From Hydnum rufescens UP504 (taxonomy: Eukaryota > Basidiomycota > Agaricomycetes > Cantharellales > Hydnaceae), in the NCBI GenBank assembly GCA_014904985.1, contig MU128965.1, positions 1-11,297 of the forward strand: a stretch of 11,297 bases of DNA, in the 5' to 3' direction. Under the pieces are notes generated by a model. That model ran no database searches, was not told where the DNA came from, and saw nothing but the letters and a program-made list of their open reading frames with translations. This document shows positions 1 through 7,015 of this stretch, piece by piece. Every line of letters begins with the position of its first letter. Within the stretch, counting starts at the first letter, position 1. The position numbers were made by a program, and so were the translations under genes.

Positions 1-529
1 CTCACGATGGCCCACAACTCCACACCCCATACCTCCACCAGTTATTCGCCTTTCTTCCTTTTACATGGATACTCCCCTAGGACTAAAGCGACAGCTATGG
101 ACCCGGTAAGAAGAGGTGTTGAGCGGGTCGAGCTCGACAATGCATCCGCTCCTCGTTTGTAGGTGAACTGGAGGCCCATCGTTCTTTAGCCAGGGACACG
201 CTAGCAAGAGCCCAAGCCAGACAGGCAAAAGCCTATAACGCAAGGAGACATGATGAAGAATTTGAAGAAGGAGATGAGGTTCTAGTGAATCCCCATTCTC
301 TGGAATTAGTGGACTGTGCAAGGCACGGGGAAGAAGCTAGTACAATGGCACATAGGCCTTTCCAGATCTCGGAGAAGATTAACCCAGTAGTCTACCATGT
401 AAATATACCACCCGAGTACAAGATGCACCCATCATAAATATACAGCATCTAACCAAATACCATCGGGATGAATGGGACGAAGGACGATCCAAGCTCCTGG
501 AGTTGAGAGAGCTAACCAAGGAGGAAGAA

Positions 530-684
530 TACGAGGTGGAGAGGATAGTAGGACATCGCTACAATCGATCGAGAAGAAGGAAGGAGTATCTAGTGAGGTG
601 GAAAGGATACGGGCCGAGCATGACATGTTTGAGCCTGAGATGGGCCTGCGAAATGCCTTCTCGCGCCTCAGGGAGTACCACAGG
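530..684 (+). other. Chromodomain within the Ty3 pol pseudogene
   Basis: The reading begins YEVERIVGHRYNRSRR and runs to EYLVRWKGYGP, the hallmark core of a chromodomain with its aromatic cage residues (Y, W, W). After a 1-base shift near 614 it continues EHDMFEPEMGL and ends near REYHR. In a standard chromodomain the second strand reads close to WEP; here it is FEP. In chromoviruses this domain targets integration to modified histones, so the element probably preferred heterochromatin. That role is inferred from the family. Confidence 0.88.
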
Positions 685-779
685 ACCCTGAAGGAATGTG
701 GCGGTGAAAATGAGGACCCCACGAGGTCATAAGGGAACCCCCATCTGCCCCTTCTCCTAACGTCCCTCTCCCCACTCCG

Positions 780-839
780 CAACCTCAACCTCAACCTCAA
801 CCTCAACCTCAACCTCAATCTCAACCTCAACCTCAACCT
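780..839 (+). repeat. (CAACCT)10 microsatellite coding for a Pro-Gln tail
   Basis: Ten tandem CAACCT hexamers; the seventh (816-821) is CAATCT. In the frame that continues from the pol pseudogene (frame 3) it codes alternating Gln-Pro and runs directly into TAA at 840-842. It follows a Pro/Ser-rich stretch (PSAPSPNVPLPTP), so it looks like an expanded low-complexity C-terminal tail and not an intergenic satellite. Confidence 0.9.
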
Positions 840-904
840 TAAATCTCAACCTTCATTTCCACCGTGACAATTTTATAGATCGATCCCCCTTTCTGCTAGC
901 AGCC

Positions 905-1069
905 ATGATGCAACAACCCAGAGCCCGCAAACACAGGGGTATCAGACATGGACACCGCTACGCGATGCCCAGAGACAATACCGACCCCATGGACCTCCAC
1001 TATACACAGTATGGGGACGAGGAAGACAATCCAGAACGTTGTCCAGCGGAATACCTCTCAACTCAATGA
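905..1069 (+). CDS. Small ORF after pol, possible tail of the retroelement polyprotein
   Basis: A 54-residue ORF begins MMQQPRARKHRG and ends CPAEYLSTQ. The same frame is open upstream as far as 761, so the ATG at 905 may be an internal Met. The composition is basic at the start and acidic in the second half (YGDEEDNPE), with no recognised domain. Its position between pol and the LTR-like region suggests the last part of the retroelement coding region in yet another frame, or a small accessory ORF. I cannot name a family. Confidence 0.3.
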   Translation: MMQQPRARKHRGIRHGHRYAMPRDNTDPMDLHYTQYGDEEDNPERCPAEYLSTQ

Positions 1070-1424
1070 TGCGCCCACTTCTTCGTATATTGTCTTACTG
1101 CGCTGAATCTTGCAGGGCCTTACCCCTGGGTCCAAGGGCTACTGTCAGGGTTCGTCCGCTTCTTTTCCGATAACTCCGGTTTGCTTCCAATTTGTCTCCG
1201 GTGCTCTCCGGGCTCCGTCAGTTTATTTCTTCTTGTTTCCGTTTGATTCCGTTTGCTTCCGAGTTCGTTCTGTCACGTTTCATTTCTCTTTCATTTCCTT
1301 TGATTCCGAGTTACCCACGCTAGTACCTGTCCTTGTTCCTGGCCGCTCCCCTGTTCCTGTTTCCACCTCCCTTGTAACCACCCTCCCCCTTGATGATCAC
1401 TCCCCTCGTAGTATAGCTGTCCTG

Positions 1425-1430
1425 TATAAG
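1425..1430 (+). promoter_or_regulatory. TATA box of the LTR-like promoter
   Basis: TATAAG lies at the downstream end of a CT-rich fungal-type promoter tract. Transcription would be expected to start roughly 25-35 bases downstream, near 1455. The next ~120 bases carry two direct copies of a 32-base block and an 11-base motif in both orientations. Confidence 0.5.
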
Positions 1431-1469
1431 TAGTCCGGGGGCGAAGTCCAGAGGCCTCAGCTTTGGTCT

Positions 1470-1568
1470 CTCAGGATTTCCGCTATTACCCCGGACTACA
1501 GGTTTGTCCTTGTACTTCCTTATGTCTCTATGAAAACTCAGGATTTCCGCTATTACCCCGGACTACAG
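1470..1568 (+). repeat. Two direct copies of a 32-base block (1470-1501, 1537-1568)
   Basis: Identical 32-base blocks, from CTCAGGATTTCC through CCCCGGACTACAG, lie 67 bases apart start to start, separated by 35 unrelated bases. The last part, CCCCGGACTAC (1489-1499 and 1556-1566), also occurs in inverted orientation at 1430-1440 (GTAGTCCGGGG), directly behind the TATA box. Confidence 0.92.
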
Positions 1569-1706
1569 TTCCGAGTGTGGTCCAGCTGACTCCTCGAGCT
1601 TAAGGACCGTCGTACTCACCTCCGCCTAGACCCTTCCGCGGCTGCCTGGAGCTCTCCTCTCTGTTCTCCTCCGCTCCTCATATCTTCAGCCTTGCCCGGA
1701 TTCCTT

Positions 1707-1743
1707 CGGACTGAGCCGGACTTACGCCGGACCTAGTCGGACT
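1707..1743 (+). repeat. Cluster of CGGACT motifs
   Basis: CGGACT occurs at 1707, 1717 and 1738, with the variant CGGACC at 1728, spaced about 10-11 bases apart. The same hexamer sits inside both 32-base blocks upstream (1492 and 1559), and its complement AGTCCG is at 1432. Helical-turn spacing would suit a protein-binding array, but it could equally be a decayed tandem repeat. Confidence 0.55.
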
Positions 1744-1763
1744 TATCCGTGTTTATATTTGTT

Positions 1764-1778
1764 TGGTGCTCTCGTCGC
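1764..1778 (+). promoter_or_regulatory. Candidate primer binding site
   Basis: TGGTGCTCTCGTCGC starts with TGG, complementary to the CCA end of a tRNA, and lies between the LTR-like region and the downstream ORF, where a primer site belongs. I cannot assign a tRNA from memory, so the call is positional. Confidence 0.28.
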
Positions 1779-1781
1779 AGC

Positions 1782-2921
1782 GTGGCCGCTGATCAGCTAC
1801 CTCCATTTGCGAGTGACCCTTACGGCTACTGCTGGGAACATCTGGACCAGTGGGGATGGCTAGGGAAGTTCGAATGGACATACCAAACCCAACTGCTCCC
1901 CAAAGTTTATGCCTTCCCACTGCACTGAGCCTTCATCCCCCTCGACGTCCCACAATTCAACTTCGACCCACGTATTCACCTTCTACAATCATGAGGCCCG
2001 AACCCTAACCTATGCTCCCTCTCGCTAAAATTCCTCAAGGAGGTTCGATCAGCAGGAGAGATGATGCTGCGATGCATAAGGTGGATAGATCAAGTGACAG
2101 CCTGCTTCCACATCATCCTGCCATCCAGCTACAACCCGGATTGGCACTTCGGGTTGTCCTGGCAGTATCTTCTCCAGCAAGGAACAACCCCGGCCCCCAC
2201 GTGGAAAATGGCTCACGTCACACAAGAACTCAGAAGGCACATGCTCGACGCTACCAGATTTGTAACCCTCGCCTTTCGAGTCATTCTCCTCCTCTTATGT
2301 TTCAAGGAGCATTTCTGACCTCTGCAATTCAGAACTACCACACACCTGACAGGCCTGATCGTCTCCAGTCATGATCATCGCTCTGTCCTCATTGGTAGGG
2401 GGCTCGCGGAATTAGGAGCTCCTGTATGGTCATTGGCTATAGAAAATGAAACCCCCAGCCTCGAACTCTACCCTTGTGGCACCACGCAGTACTCGCCCCT
2501 TTGGACCGATGCGGAGAAGGAAATCAAGGCCAAGCACCCTCACCAGGACTTATGGGATGCTTATGCGCAGAAGCTGATCTGCGAGTCCTTCAAGAAATGA
2601 CTAGCGGACCTGGTATGCCAACAACTCGTGAACCCGCCAGAGGAAATATGGGTGATGGAGAAGGGGCATCCGTGGGAAACCAGAACGACAGGTCCTTACT
2701 ACCGTCACCACCCCTCCTACTTTCACGTGCCCCAGGGTCCCCCCAACGAGAATTACTTGGAGGGTCTCATGCACTGGCTATCACACGCTCACAAAGGAGG
2801 CTATCTGCCAATTCTAAATGAATTACAAGAATGCCTTGGCAAGGAAACATTGCCGCTAACCAAATGGGCCGACCATGAAGACACTACTCCTCCCCCATCA
2901 CTGTTAGCCCCAAACTCACCT
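1782..2921 (+). pseudogene. Unknown Gag-like ORF, 5' half (interrupted by the foldback element)
   Basis: A single frame (frame 3) runs for 380 codons with only four stops, all TGA (1926, 1992, 2316, 2598). It probably began at 1782, where GTG GCC GCT follows GCAGC in a good initiation context and would be ATG in an intact copy. The protein is rich in aromatic residues (WEHLDQWGWLGKFEWTYQ near the start; PYYRHHPSYFHVP near residue 310), with no zinc knuckle, protease or transmembrane segment visible. I do not recognise the family. Its position, just after an LTR-like promoter and a possible primer site, fits a Gag-type first ORF. The codon-level openness across 1.1 kb shows it was once coding. 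The frame ends at the first base of the foldback repeat and resumes at 5633. Confidence 0.6.
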
Positions 2922-3016
2922 TGGTCAGTCATCTAAGCCTACCCAATTAGGTACCACTTCCAGGGCAGATAATGGACCTAACATGGTCCCATCACTATTT
3001 CGGCCGAATTCGGTCA
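2922..3016 (+). repeat. Left terminal inverted repeat of the foldback
   Basis: Compared with the reverse complement of 5538-5632, the outer 14 bases are identical, followed by 13 divergent bases of equal length, then AGGTACCACTT, a diverged GGGCAGA.AATGG core, and an identical 16-base inner end CGGCCGAATTCGGTCA. Equal length and conserved spacing make homology certain, though divergence is much greater than in the inner arms. Confidence 0.85.
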
Positions 3017-3335
3017 TTTAGGTCTTTCCCTTTGAAATCTCTCACTCAAGCTTCTGGCTGAAAATTGGCCGAACATTGGCCAAAATGATGACTTAGAGCT
3101 CAAGCCCTTGGAACACTTTAATTAAAGGCCATTATAGATGGCTTCAAGTCCGCCTTTAAGGAATCAAACTTAAACTTAGGAATTTTTAGACATAATCAAA
3201 CAGTTTTTAGAATATAACAGTACTATATACACAACATATCATAACCATATGGTACTGTTCAACTGCATCTTCAGAAAGAGTTGAGGAGAAGAAGGGAGGA
3301 GGAGCAAAACACTTGAGCAACACCTGAAGTCCTCA
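3017..3335. other. Left foldback shoulder, no gene
   Basis: AT-rich sequence between the left terminal repeat and the long arm. I see no coding frame. The last ~55 bases (from TTGAGGAGAA at 3281) resemble, with gaps, the reverse complement of about 5265-5310, so the arms once extended further out than the well-conserved part. Confidence 0.6.
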
Positions 3336-4299
3336 AACCCATCCAATCCCCCTGAAGATAATATTGGAAGAGATCCCAAACTGAGGGATTTCTATCAAGC
3401 CCAGTAGCCCCCCATAGTACACTGCTTCCATCAAACAGTGTGTGAATGACAAGGTAGATGAATGCCTTAAAGCCCCAACACTAGAAATGCTCCTGCACCT
3501 TGAGTTGTTATCAGATCATCCTGAATGTACTGGCATTGGAATGCCACAATAAAGGCCTTTCTTCCAAGCCTATATATGAGGAGAGGCATGTAGATTACAT
3601 GACGAAGTGAGGGTAGGAATGAAATATCAGCTCCCAAGTACATTGGGAGCTCCTGAAGGTGCAATTTGCCACAGATCGGCTCGCCAATGGTACCGTTGGA
3701 AATCCCTAAATCACAGCTTTCGATCGAGCACAATATCGTATGTTTTGGTGGGGATTTGGCGACGAAGAGGCAGGAGGAGTACAGAGGTGATGAGGAGATC
3801 ACCACTCATCTCACTCCTGACCATGTAGTTCACCTCCAATTGTCTCACAAATGGAACCAATGGAAAGCTGTGATTCACAGCTCCATGTCAAGCCTATTAT
3901 GAAGACGATTGGAAATGAACTCATGGAGATATGGGGGAAAAGGTGGGAAACAGGGCCATAGGAAAGACGAAGCCACTGTGCCCCCAATACCCCACCAAAA
4001 TGCGTGATATAGGGCTTGTTTGAAAGTGTTGATTCAGGGCTTTCCATTGGGCATACGAACCCAACGAATACGACAATTGTGCTACTCCCTGAAACCACAC
4101 AGAGGTGATAATAGGGACATGGCGATGATTAAGGACCCTGGTATGCCACCCTCCAGAAACCTCACAGAGGTGGTTTCTGGGTGTTGCAGTGGTCCATCCC
4201 CCCCTCTTGTGCTACTCCCTGAAGCCACACAGAGGTGGAAACAACAGGGGAATGGCGACAGCTAAGGACTCTAGTATGCCACCCTCCAGAAACCACCTC
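3336..4299 (+). repeat. Left arm of the giant palindrome
   Basis: A position x in this arm pairs with 8599-x for x above ~3842 and with 8600-x outside it, because of a single-base indel there. Differences from the right arm lie at 3497, 3518, 3548, 3603, 3635, 3640, 3642, 3703, 3709, 3760, 3916 and 4061. The inner 238 bases (4062-4299) match perfectly. The arm itself holds several short quasi-palindromes: AGCTCCCAA/TTGGGAGCT at 3629-3651, CCAATGGTACCGTTGG at 3684-3699, AGCTGTGA/TCACAGCT at 3866-3882, and the CCAGAAACC hairpin at 4153-4180. No coding potential is supported. Confidence 0.95.
4077..4294 (+). repeat. Direct tandem repeat of ~130 bases inside the arm (mirrored at 4305-4522)
   Basis: Unit 1 (from 4077) and unit 2 (from 4207) share GTGCTACTCCCTGAA, CCACACAGAGGTG, the AAGGAC...TATGCC region and CACCCTCCAGAAACC, with an offset that grows from 130 to 133 through small indels. 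Unit 2 is cut by the apex of the palindrome right after CCAGAAACC. The motif ACAGAGGTG also occurs at 3781, so the arm is partly built from short repeats, as reported for arms of classical foldback elements. Confidence 0.85.
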
Positions 4300-4313
4300 T
4301 GTGAGGTTTCTGG
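4286..4313. repeat. Palindrome apex hairpin
   Basis: CCAGAAACC (4286-4294), a 10-base spacer ACCTCTGTGA (4295-4304) and GGTTTCTGG (4305-4313). The spacer is the only unpaired part of the whole inner palindrome. The same 28-base quasi-palindrome lies once in each arm, at 4153-4180 (spacer TCACAGAGGT) and 4419-4446 (spacer ACCTCTGTGA). Confidence 0.95.
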
Positions 4314-5264
4314 AGGGTGGCATACTAGAGTCCTTAGCTGTCGCCATTCCCCTGTTGTTTCCACCTCTGTGTGGCTTCAGGGAGTAGCACAAGAGGGGGG
4401 GATGGACCACTGCAACACCCAGAAACCACCTCTGTGAGGTTTCTGGAGGGTGGCATACCAGGGTCCTTAATCATCGCCATGTCCCTATTATCACCTCTGT
4501 GTGGTTTCAGGGAGTAGCACAATTGTCGTATTCGTTGCGTTCGTATGCCCAATGGAAAGCCCTGAATCAACACTTTCAAACAAGCCCTATATCACGCATT
4601 TTGGTGGGGTATTGGGGGCACAGTGGCTTCGTCTTTCCTATGGCCCTGTTTCCCACCTTTTCCCCCATATCTCCATGAGTTCGTTTCCAATCGTCTTCAT
4701 AATAGGCTTGACATGGAGCTGTGAATCACAGCTTTCCATTGGTTCCATTTGTGAGACGAATTGGAGGTGAACTACATGGTCAGGAGTGAGATGAGTGGTG
4801 ATCTCCTCATCACCTCTGTACTCCTCCTGCCTCTTCGTCACCAAATCCCCACCAAAACATACGATATTGTGCTCGATCGAAAGCTGTGATCTAGGGCTTT
4901 CCAACGGTACCATTGGCGAGCCGATCTGTGGCAAATTGCACCTTCAGGAGCTCCCAACGCACTTTGGAGCTGATATTTCATTCCTACCCTCACTTCATCA
5001 TGTAATCTACATGCCTCTCCTCATATATAGGCTTGGAAGAAAGGCCTTTATCGTGGCATTCCAATGCCAGTACATTCAGGACGATCTGATAACAACTCAA
5101 GGCGCAGGAGCATTTCTAGTGTTGGGGCTTTAAGGCATTCATCTACCTTGTCATTCACACACTGTTTGATGGAAGCAGTGTACTATGGGGGGCTACTGGG
5201 CTTGATAGAAATCCCTCAGTTTGGGATCTCTTCCAATATTATCTTCAGGGGGATTGGATGGGTT
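4300..5264 (-). repeat. Right arm of the giant palindrome
   Basis: Inverted copy of 3336-4299. It mirrors the short internal palindromes at 4419-4446, 4717-4733, 4901-4916 and 4949-4971. The right arm keeps CpG at five sites where the left arm has TpG or CpA, and has lost CpG at two sites where the left arm keeps it. Homology fades outside 5264, where the right flank reads GTTGTG against CCTC on the left. Confidence 0.95.
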
Positions 5265-5537
5265 TCACAACTTCAGGCCTCAAGTGTCCTTGCCCTTGCT
5301 TCTCCTCAACTTGTGGTTTCTGCCCTCCCCCTCACCTAGGGAAGCCTTGTAGATATTAGCTAGTTGATTTGTCCAAGTCCTCATTTGGGCAAATTTCAGT
5401 CAGGTCTCACCTGAAGAGTTGAGGAAGAGACTTCAATAGAGCATACTGAAATGCCTGAAGCTGCCTGAAAAATGCCCGAAAAATGCCTGAAATAGCCCAG
5501 AATGGCTGTGAGCTAGTGAATTGAAATGAATGATTTT
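5265..5537. other. Right foldback shoulder with short tandem GCCTGAA repeats
   Basis: No gene is seen. GCCTGAA occurs at 5453, 5463 and 5485, with the variant GCCCGAA at 5474, giving a degenerate 10-11 base tandem repeat. This has no counterpart in the left shoulder. Confidence 0.6.
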
Positions 5538-5632
5538 TGACCGAATTCGGCCGAAGGCCCTAGGAGACCTATTAGGTACCATTCTCTGCCCCAAAAGTGG
5601 TACCTATCTTAGGTCCCCTAGATGACTGACCA
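5538..5632 (-). repeat. Right terminal inverted repeat of the foldback, with its own hairpin
   Basis: This is the partner of 2922-3016. It contains TAGGTACCA (5573-5581) and TGGTACCTA (5598-5606), a perfect 9-base stem around a 16-base loop. In the left repeat the second half of this stem has lost one base (TGGACCTA at 2973-2980). Subterminal hairpins are common transposase-recognition features in some DNA transposons; that function is inferred here. Confidence 0.82.
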
Positions 5633-6830
5633 GCCTGGCCGCAGCTCCAGTACAAGCTGGCCGCACGACTGATCGATCCAGCTCTACGGTCCCACAGCGC
5701 CCCTCCTACATTACTCACCCGCATGGAAGATTACAATCCCTACATCGCTGCAGCCACAGGGTCCTTGTGGCGGCCCCATCCTGAGTCACCACCAGGACGA
5801 CATGTCAGACCACGCACGAATATAGTTGAATATCCCGAAGAAGAACTTATGCCCTACAGAGGATGATGAACAGCCCCCTACCTCCGATTTCACTCTACCC
5901 AAAGACGCCAGTACTCCAACCAATGATACCCTGGAGACGACAGCCAGACCGACTGAAAAGGTAGACCCCGACAATGTCTGGGGACCACTGGACACATGGA
6001 TGGACCAATTCCCAGTGGAATTTTACCCGTTTGTGTATCTGAAATCGGAGGAACGCCTGGAGGAGGAGCTACTTGAGCGATATGGGTCAGGGGTTAAGCA
6101 GTGGCTCTACAAAGAGCCCCGCCTCACTCTCGTCTTCACGGAAAGGGACCGTGCGCATAGGGCCTTGGAAAGCCAGAAGTTAGCCACTAAGTTTTACCCT
6201 TCCGAGCCCTCTGCCCATGCTCGGCCATATGATGAAAGTCTCTACCACCCGTGGAACCCCGAAGTTTCAGAGAGGGTGCTCAAGGTAATATCCTCACGAA
6301 TCCACCAAAGGCTGGAGCTCTGCCCCCTCCTGCAGCCCATCTGGGTGAAGGGCAGCCCCTCATGACCCCCCAACACAAACTTCAAATCTGCGGACTTGAG
6401 CAAGCTCTTCCACCCTGACGGTCCTCCACAAGTTCAAGGGCTCTCTCAAAGTCTCATGTCCCGCTATCTTCTTACTTCCCAGGAGATCCTAACGCTCCTC
6501 ACCAAACAAATTGAGTATCTACATCTGCTCACAGCATTTAATGCCAGAGAATTGCTCAAAGCCATGCAAAAATTGGATTCCTTAATGCAGAAGCACCTAT
6601 CCTATCAGGACCCCGTCAAGTTTAACGTTCAAATACCTTTCAGGGGCCCCCACCGAATCACGCTCGAGTGGCTCACCCGGGCTACCCCTGGAGTCGATCC
6701 CACCTCCCTCACCGCTCATGGCACATATGCAGGTGAGCAATTTCACTGGAATGGATGGTACGAATGTTACAAAATCATGTTCGATGACTTGGACCTCGAG
6801 GATATGGGTATTCTCCCATTAGAATCCTGA
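5633..6830 (+). pseudogene. Unknown Gag-like ORF, 3' half (resumes after the foldback)
   Basis: The frame opens immediately after the foldback with AWPQLQYKLAARLIDPAL and continues through MEDYNPYIAAATG (ATG at 5723) to LMPYRG with TGATGA at 5864-5869. The natural continuation lies in another frame, shifted near 5852 (TEDDEQPPTSDFTLPKD), which runs to TGA at 6828-6830 with one internal TGA at 6363. The protein has a Pro/Thr/Glu-rich stretch, then a Trp-rich segment (VWGPLDTWMDQFPVEF), an acidic helix (EERLEEELLERYG) and a C-terminal part with LLTAFNARELLKAMQ and EQFHWNGWYECYK. I recognise no domain. Joined in phase with 1782-2921 it gives a frame of roughly 780 codons. The 5723 ATG could instead start a separate gene, but the open frame upstream to exactly 5633 argues against this. 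Confidence 0.6.
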
Positions 6831-7015
6831 TGCCATGCTGGGGGGCAATGCAATATAGAGCCCCAATTCTTTAGGTATATACTTGTTGCATCCCATTTGT
6901 ATCTTATGTAATAGCATGGCCACGAGGATGCTAAGTCCCAGCAGGTGCCGGAATCAAAGGTACTCTTTTGCCCGGACTTCGTAGCCTCCGCTCGAACCAT
7001 GAAACTAATGTAGCC

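Larger units (their letters stand above)
1..842 (+). pseudogene. Ty3/Gypsy pol 3' end: integrase C-terminus plus chromodomain, decayed
   Basis: This is the end of a retrotransposon polyprotein; the integrase would join element cDNA to host chromatin. The sequence reads through successive frames: 1 to ~158 gives the end of the integrase core (SPFFLLHGYSP-like segment); 165-428 gives the Ala/Arg/Gln-rich helix (ARAQARQAKAYNARRHDE) and the EEGDEVLV beta-strand module typical of Ty3 integrases; 431-615 gives KYHRDEWDEGRSKL and the first half of a chromodomain; 616-732 gives the second half; a further shift near 720 leads into a Pro-Gln tail ending in TAA at 840-842. Each break looks like a 1-base indel (near 158, 429, 614 and 720), so the copy is dead. 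The gene starts before the window, so reverse transcriptase and the catalytic integrase residues are not visible. Family assignment rests on the integrase tail followed by a chromodomain, the arrangement known from chromovirus-type Ty3 elements. Confidence 0.9.
1143..1763 (+). mobile_element. Putative LTR (promoter-bearing) of a Ty3-like element
   Basis: The segment begins TGTCAGGGTTCGTCC shortly after the retroelement coding region, as a 3' LTR should. It carries a long pyrimidine-rich tract with repeated TTTCCG/GATTCCG (about 1155-1412), a TATA box at 1425, then repeated blocks, and ends where a primer-site-like TGG begins at 1764. The 3' boundary is uncertain because no clear terminal CA is present there, and no second copy lies in the window for comparison. 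The stretch 1070-1781 contains no convincing gene; a 107-codon open frame over the CT tract is compositional. Confidence 0.5.
2922..5632. mobile_element. Foldback-type element, 2.7 kb giant palindrome
   Basis: The segment is bounded by 95-base terminal inverted repeats (2922-3016 and 5538-5632), both starting TGGTCAGTCATCTA from the outside and ending at a CGGCCGAATTCGGTCA block. Inside is a pair of ~964-base arms (3336-4299 and 4300-5264) that are inverted copies with about 12 substitutions and one indel. Between the terminal repeats and the long arms lie 3017-3335 and 5265-5537, only weakly related to each other. No transposase, integrase or other recognised protein is encoded; the open frames of up to 112 codons occur as mirror pairs because of the palindrome. 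This architecture matches foldback elements as a class, which are non-autonomous or poorly understood DNA transposons. I see no clear target-site duplication (flanks CTCACCT and GCCTGGC). Confidence 0.8.

Noticed and set aside
432..836. Minus-strand 134-codon open frame rich in Arg-Leu
   Set aside because: It is the antisense shadow of the CAACCT repeat and of the chromodomain coding sequence.
780..839. Interstitial telomere repeat
   Set aside because: The unit is CAACCT, not the CCCTAA type usual in filamentous fungi, and it lies in frame at the end of a coding sequence.
1110..1433. 107-codon open frame in the CT-rich tract
   Set aside because: The composition is dominated by the pyrimidine tract (Phe, Pro, Ser, Val runs), it lies inside the LTR-like promoter, and it shows no motif.
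1143..2351. A 1.2 kb LTR from TGTCAGG (1143) to CCTGACA (2345-2351)
   Set aside because: The ends are perfect inverted heptamers, but the right end falls inside the long open frame that runs from 1782 to 2921, so it is more likely coincidence.
3467..5133. Mirror-image open frames of 78-112 codons in the foldback arms (for example 3467-3805 minus and 4795-5133 plus)
   Set aside because: They exist in pairs because the sequence is an inverted repeat, have no recognised motif, start at alternative codons or inside repeats, and overlap each other in several frames.
3341..5264. CRISPR array or tandem satellite
   Set aside because: The repeated motifs are few, unevenly spaced and inverted about an apex; there are no regular spacers, and the context is eukaryotic.
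2800..5750. Palindrome as a sequencing or assembly artefact
   Set aside because: A hairpin chimera would give identical arms; these differ at about 12 sites and one indel, and the shoulders and terminal repeats differ more. Long-read confirmation would still be worthwhile.
6838..6860. Polypurine tract and 3' LTR after the unknown ORF
   Set aside because: The G run is suggestive, but the following sequence does not resemble the LTR-like region at 1143 and no LTR end is recognisable.
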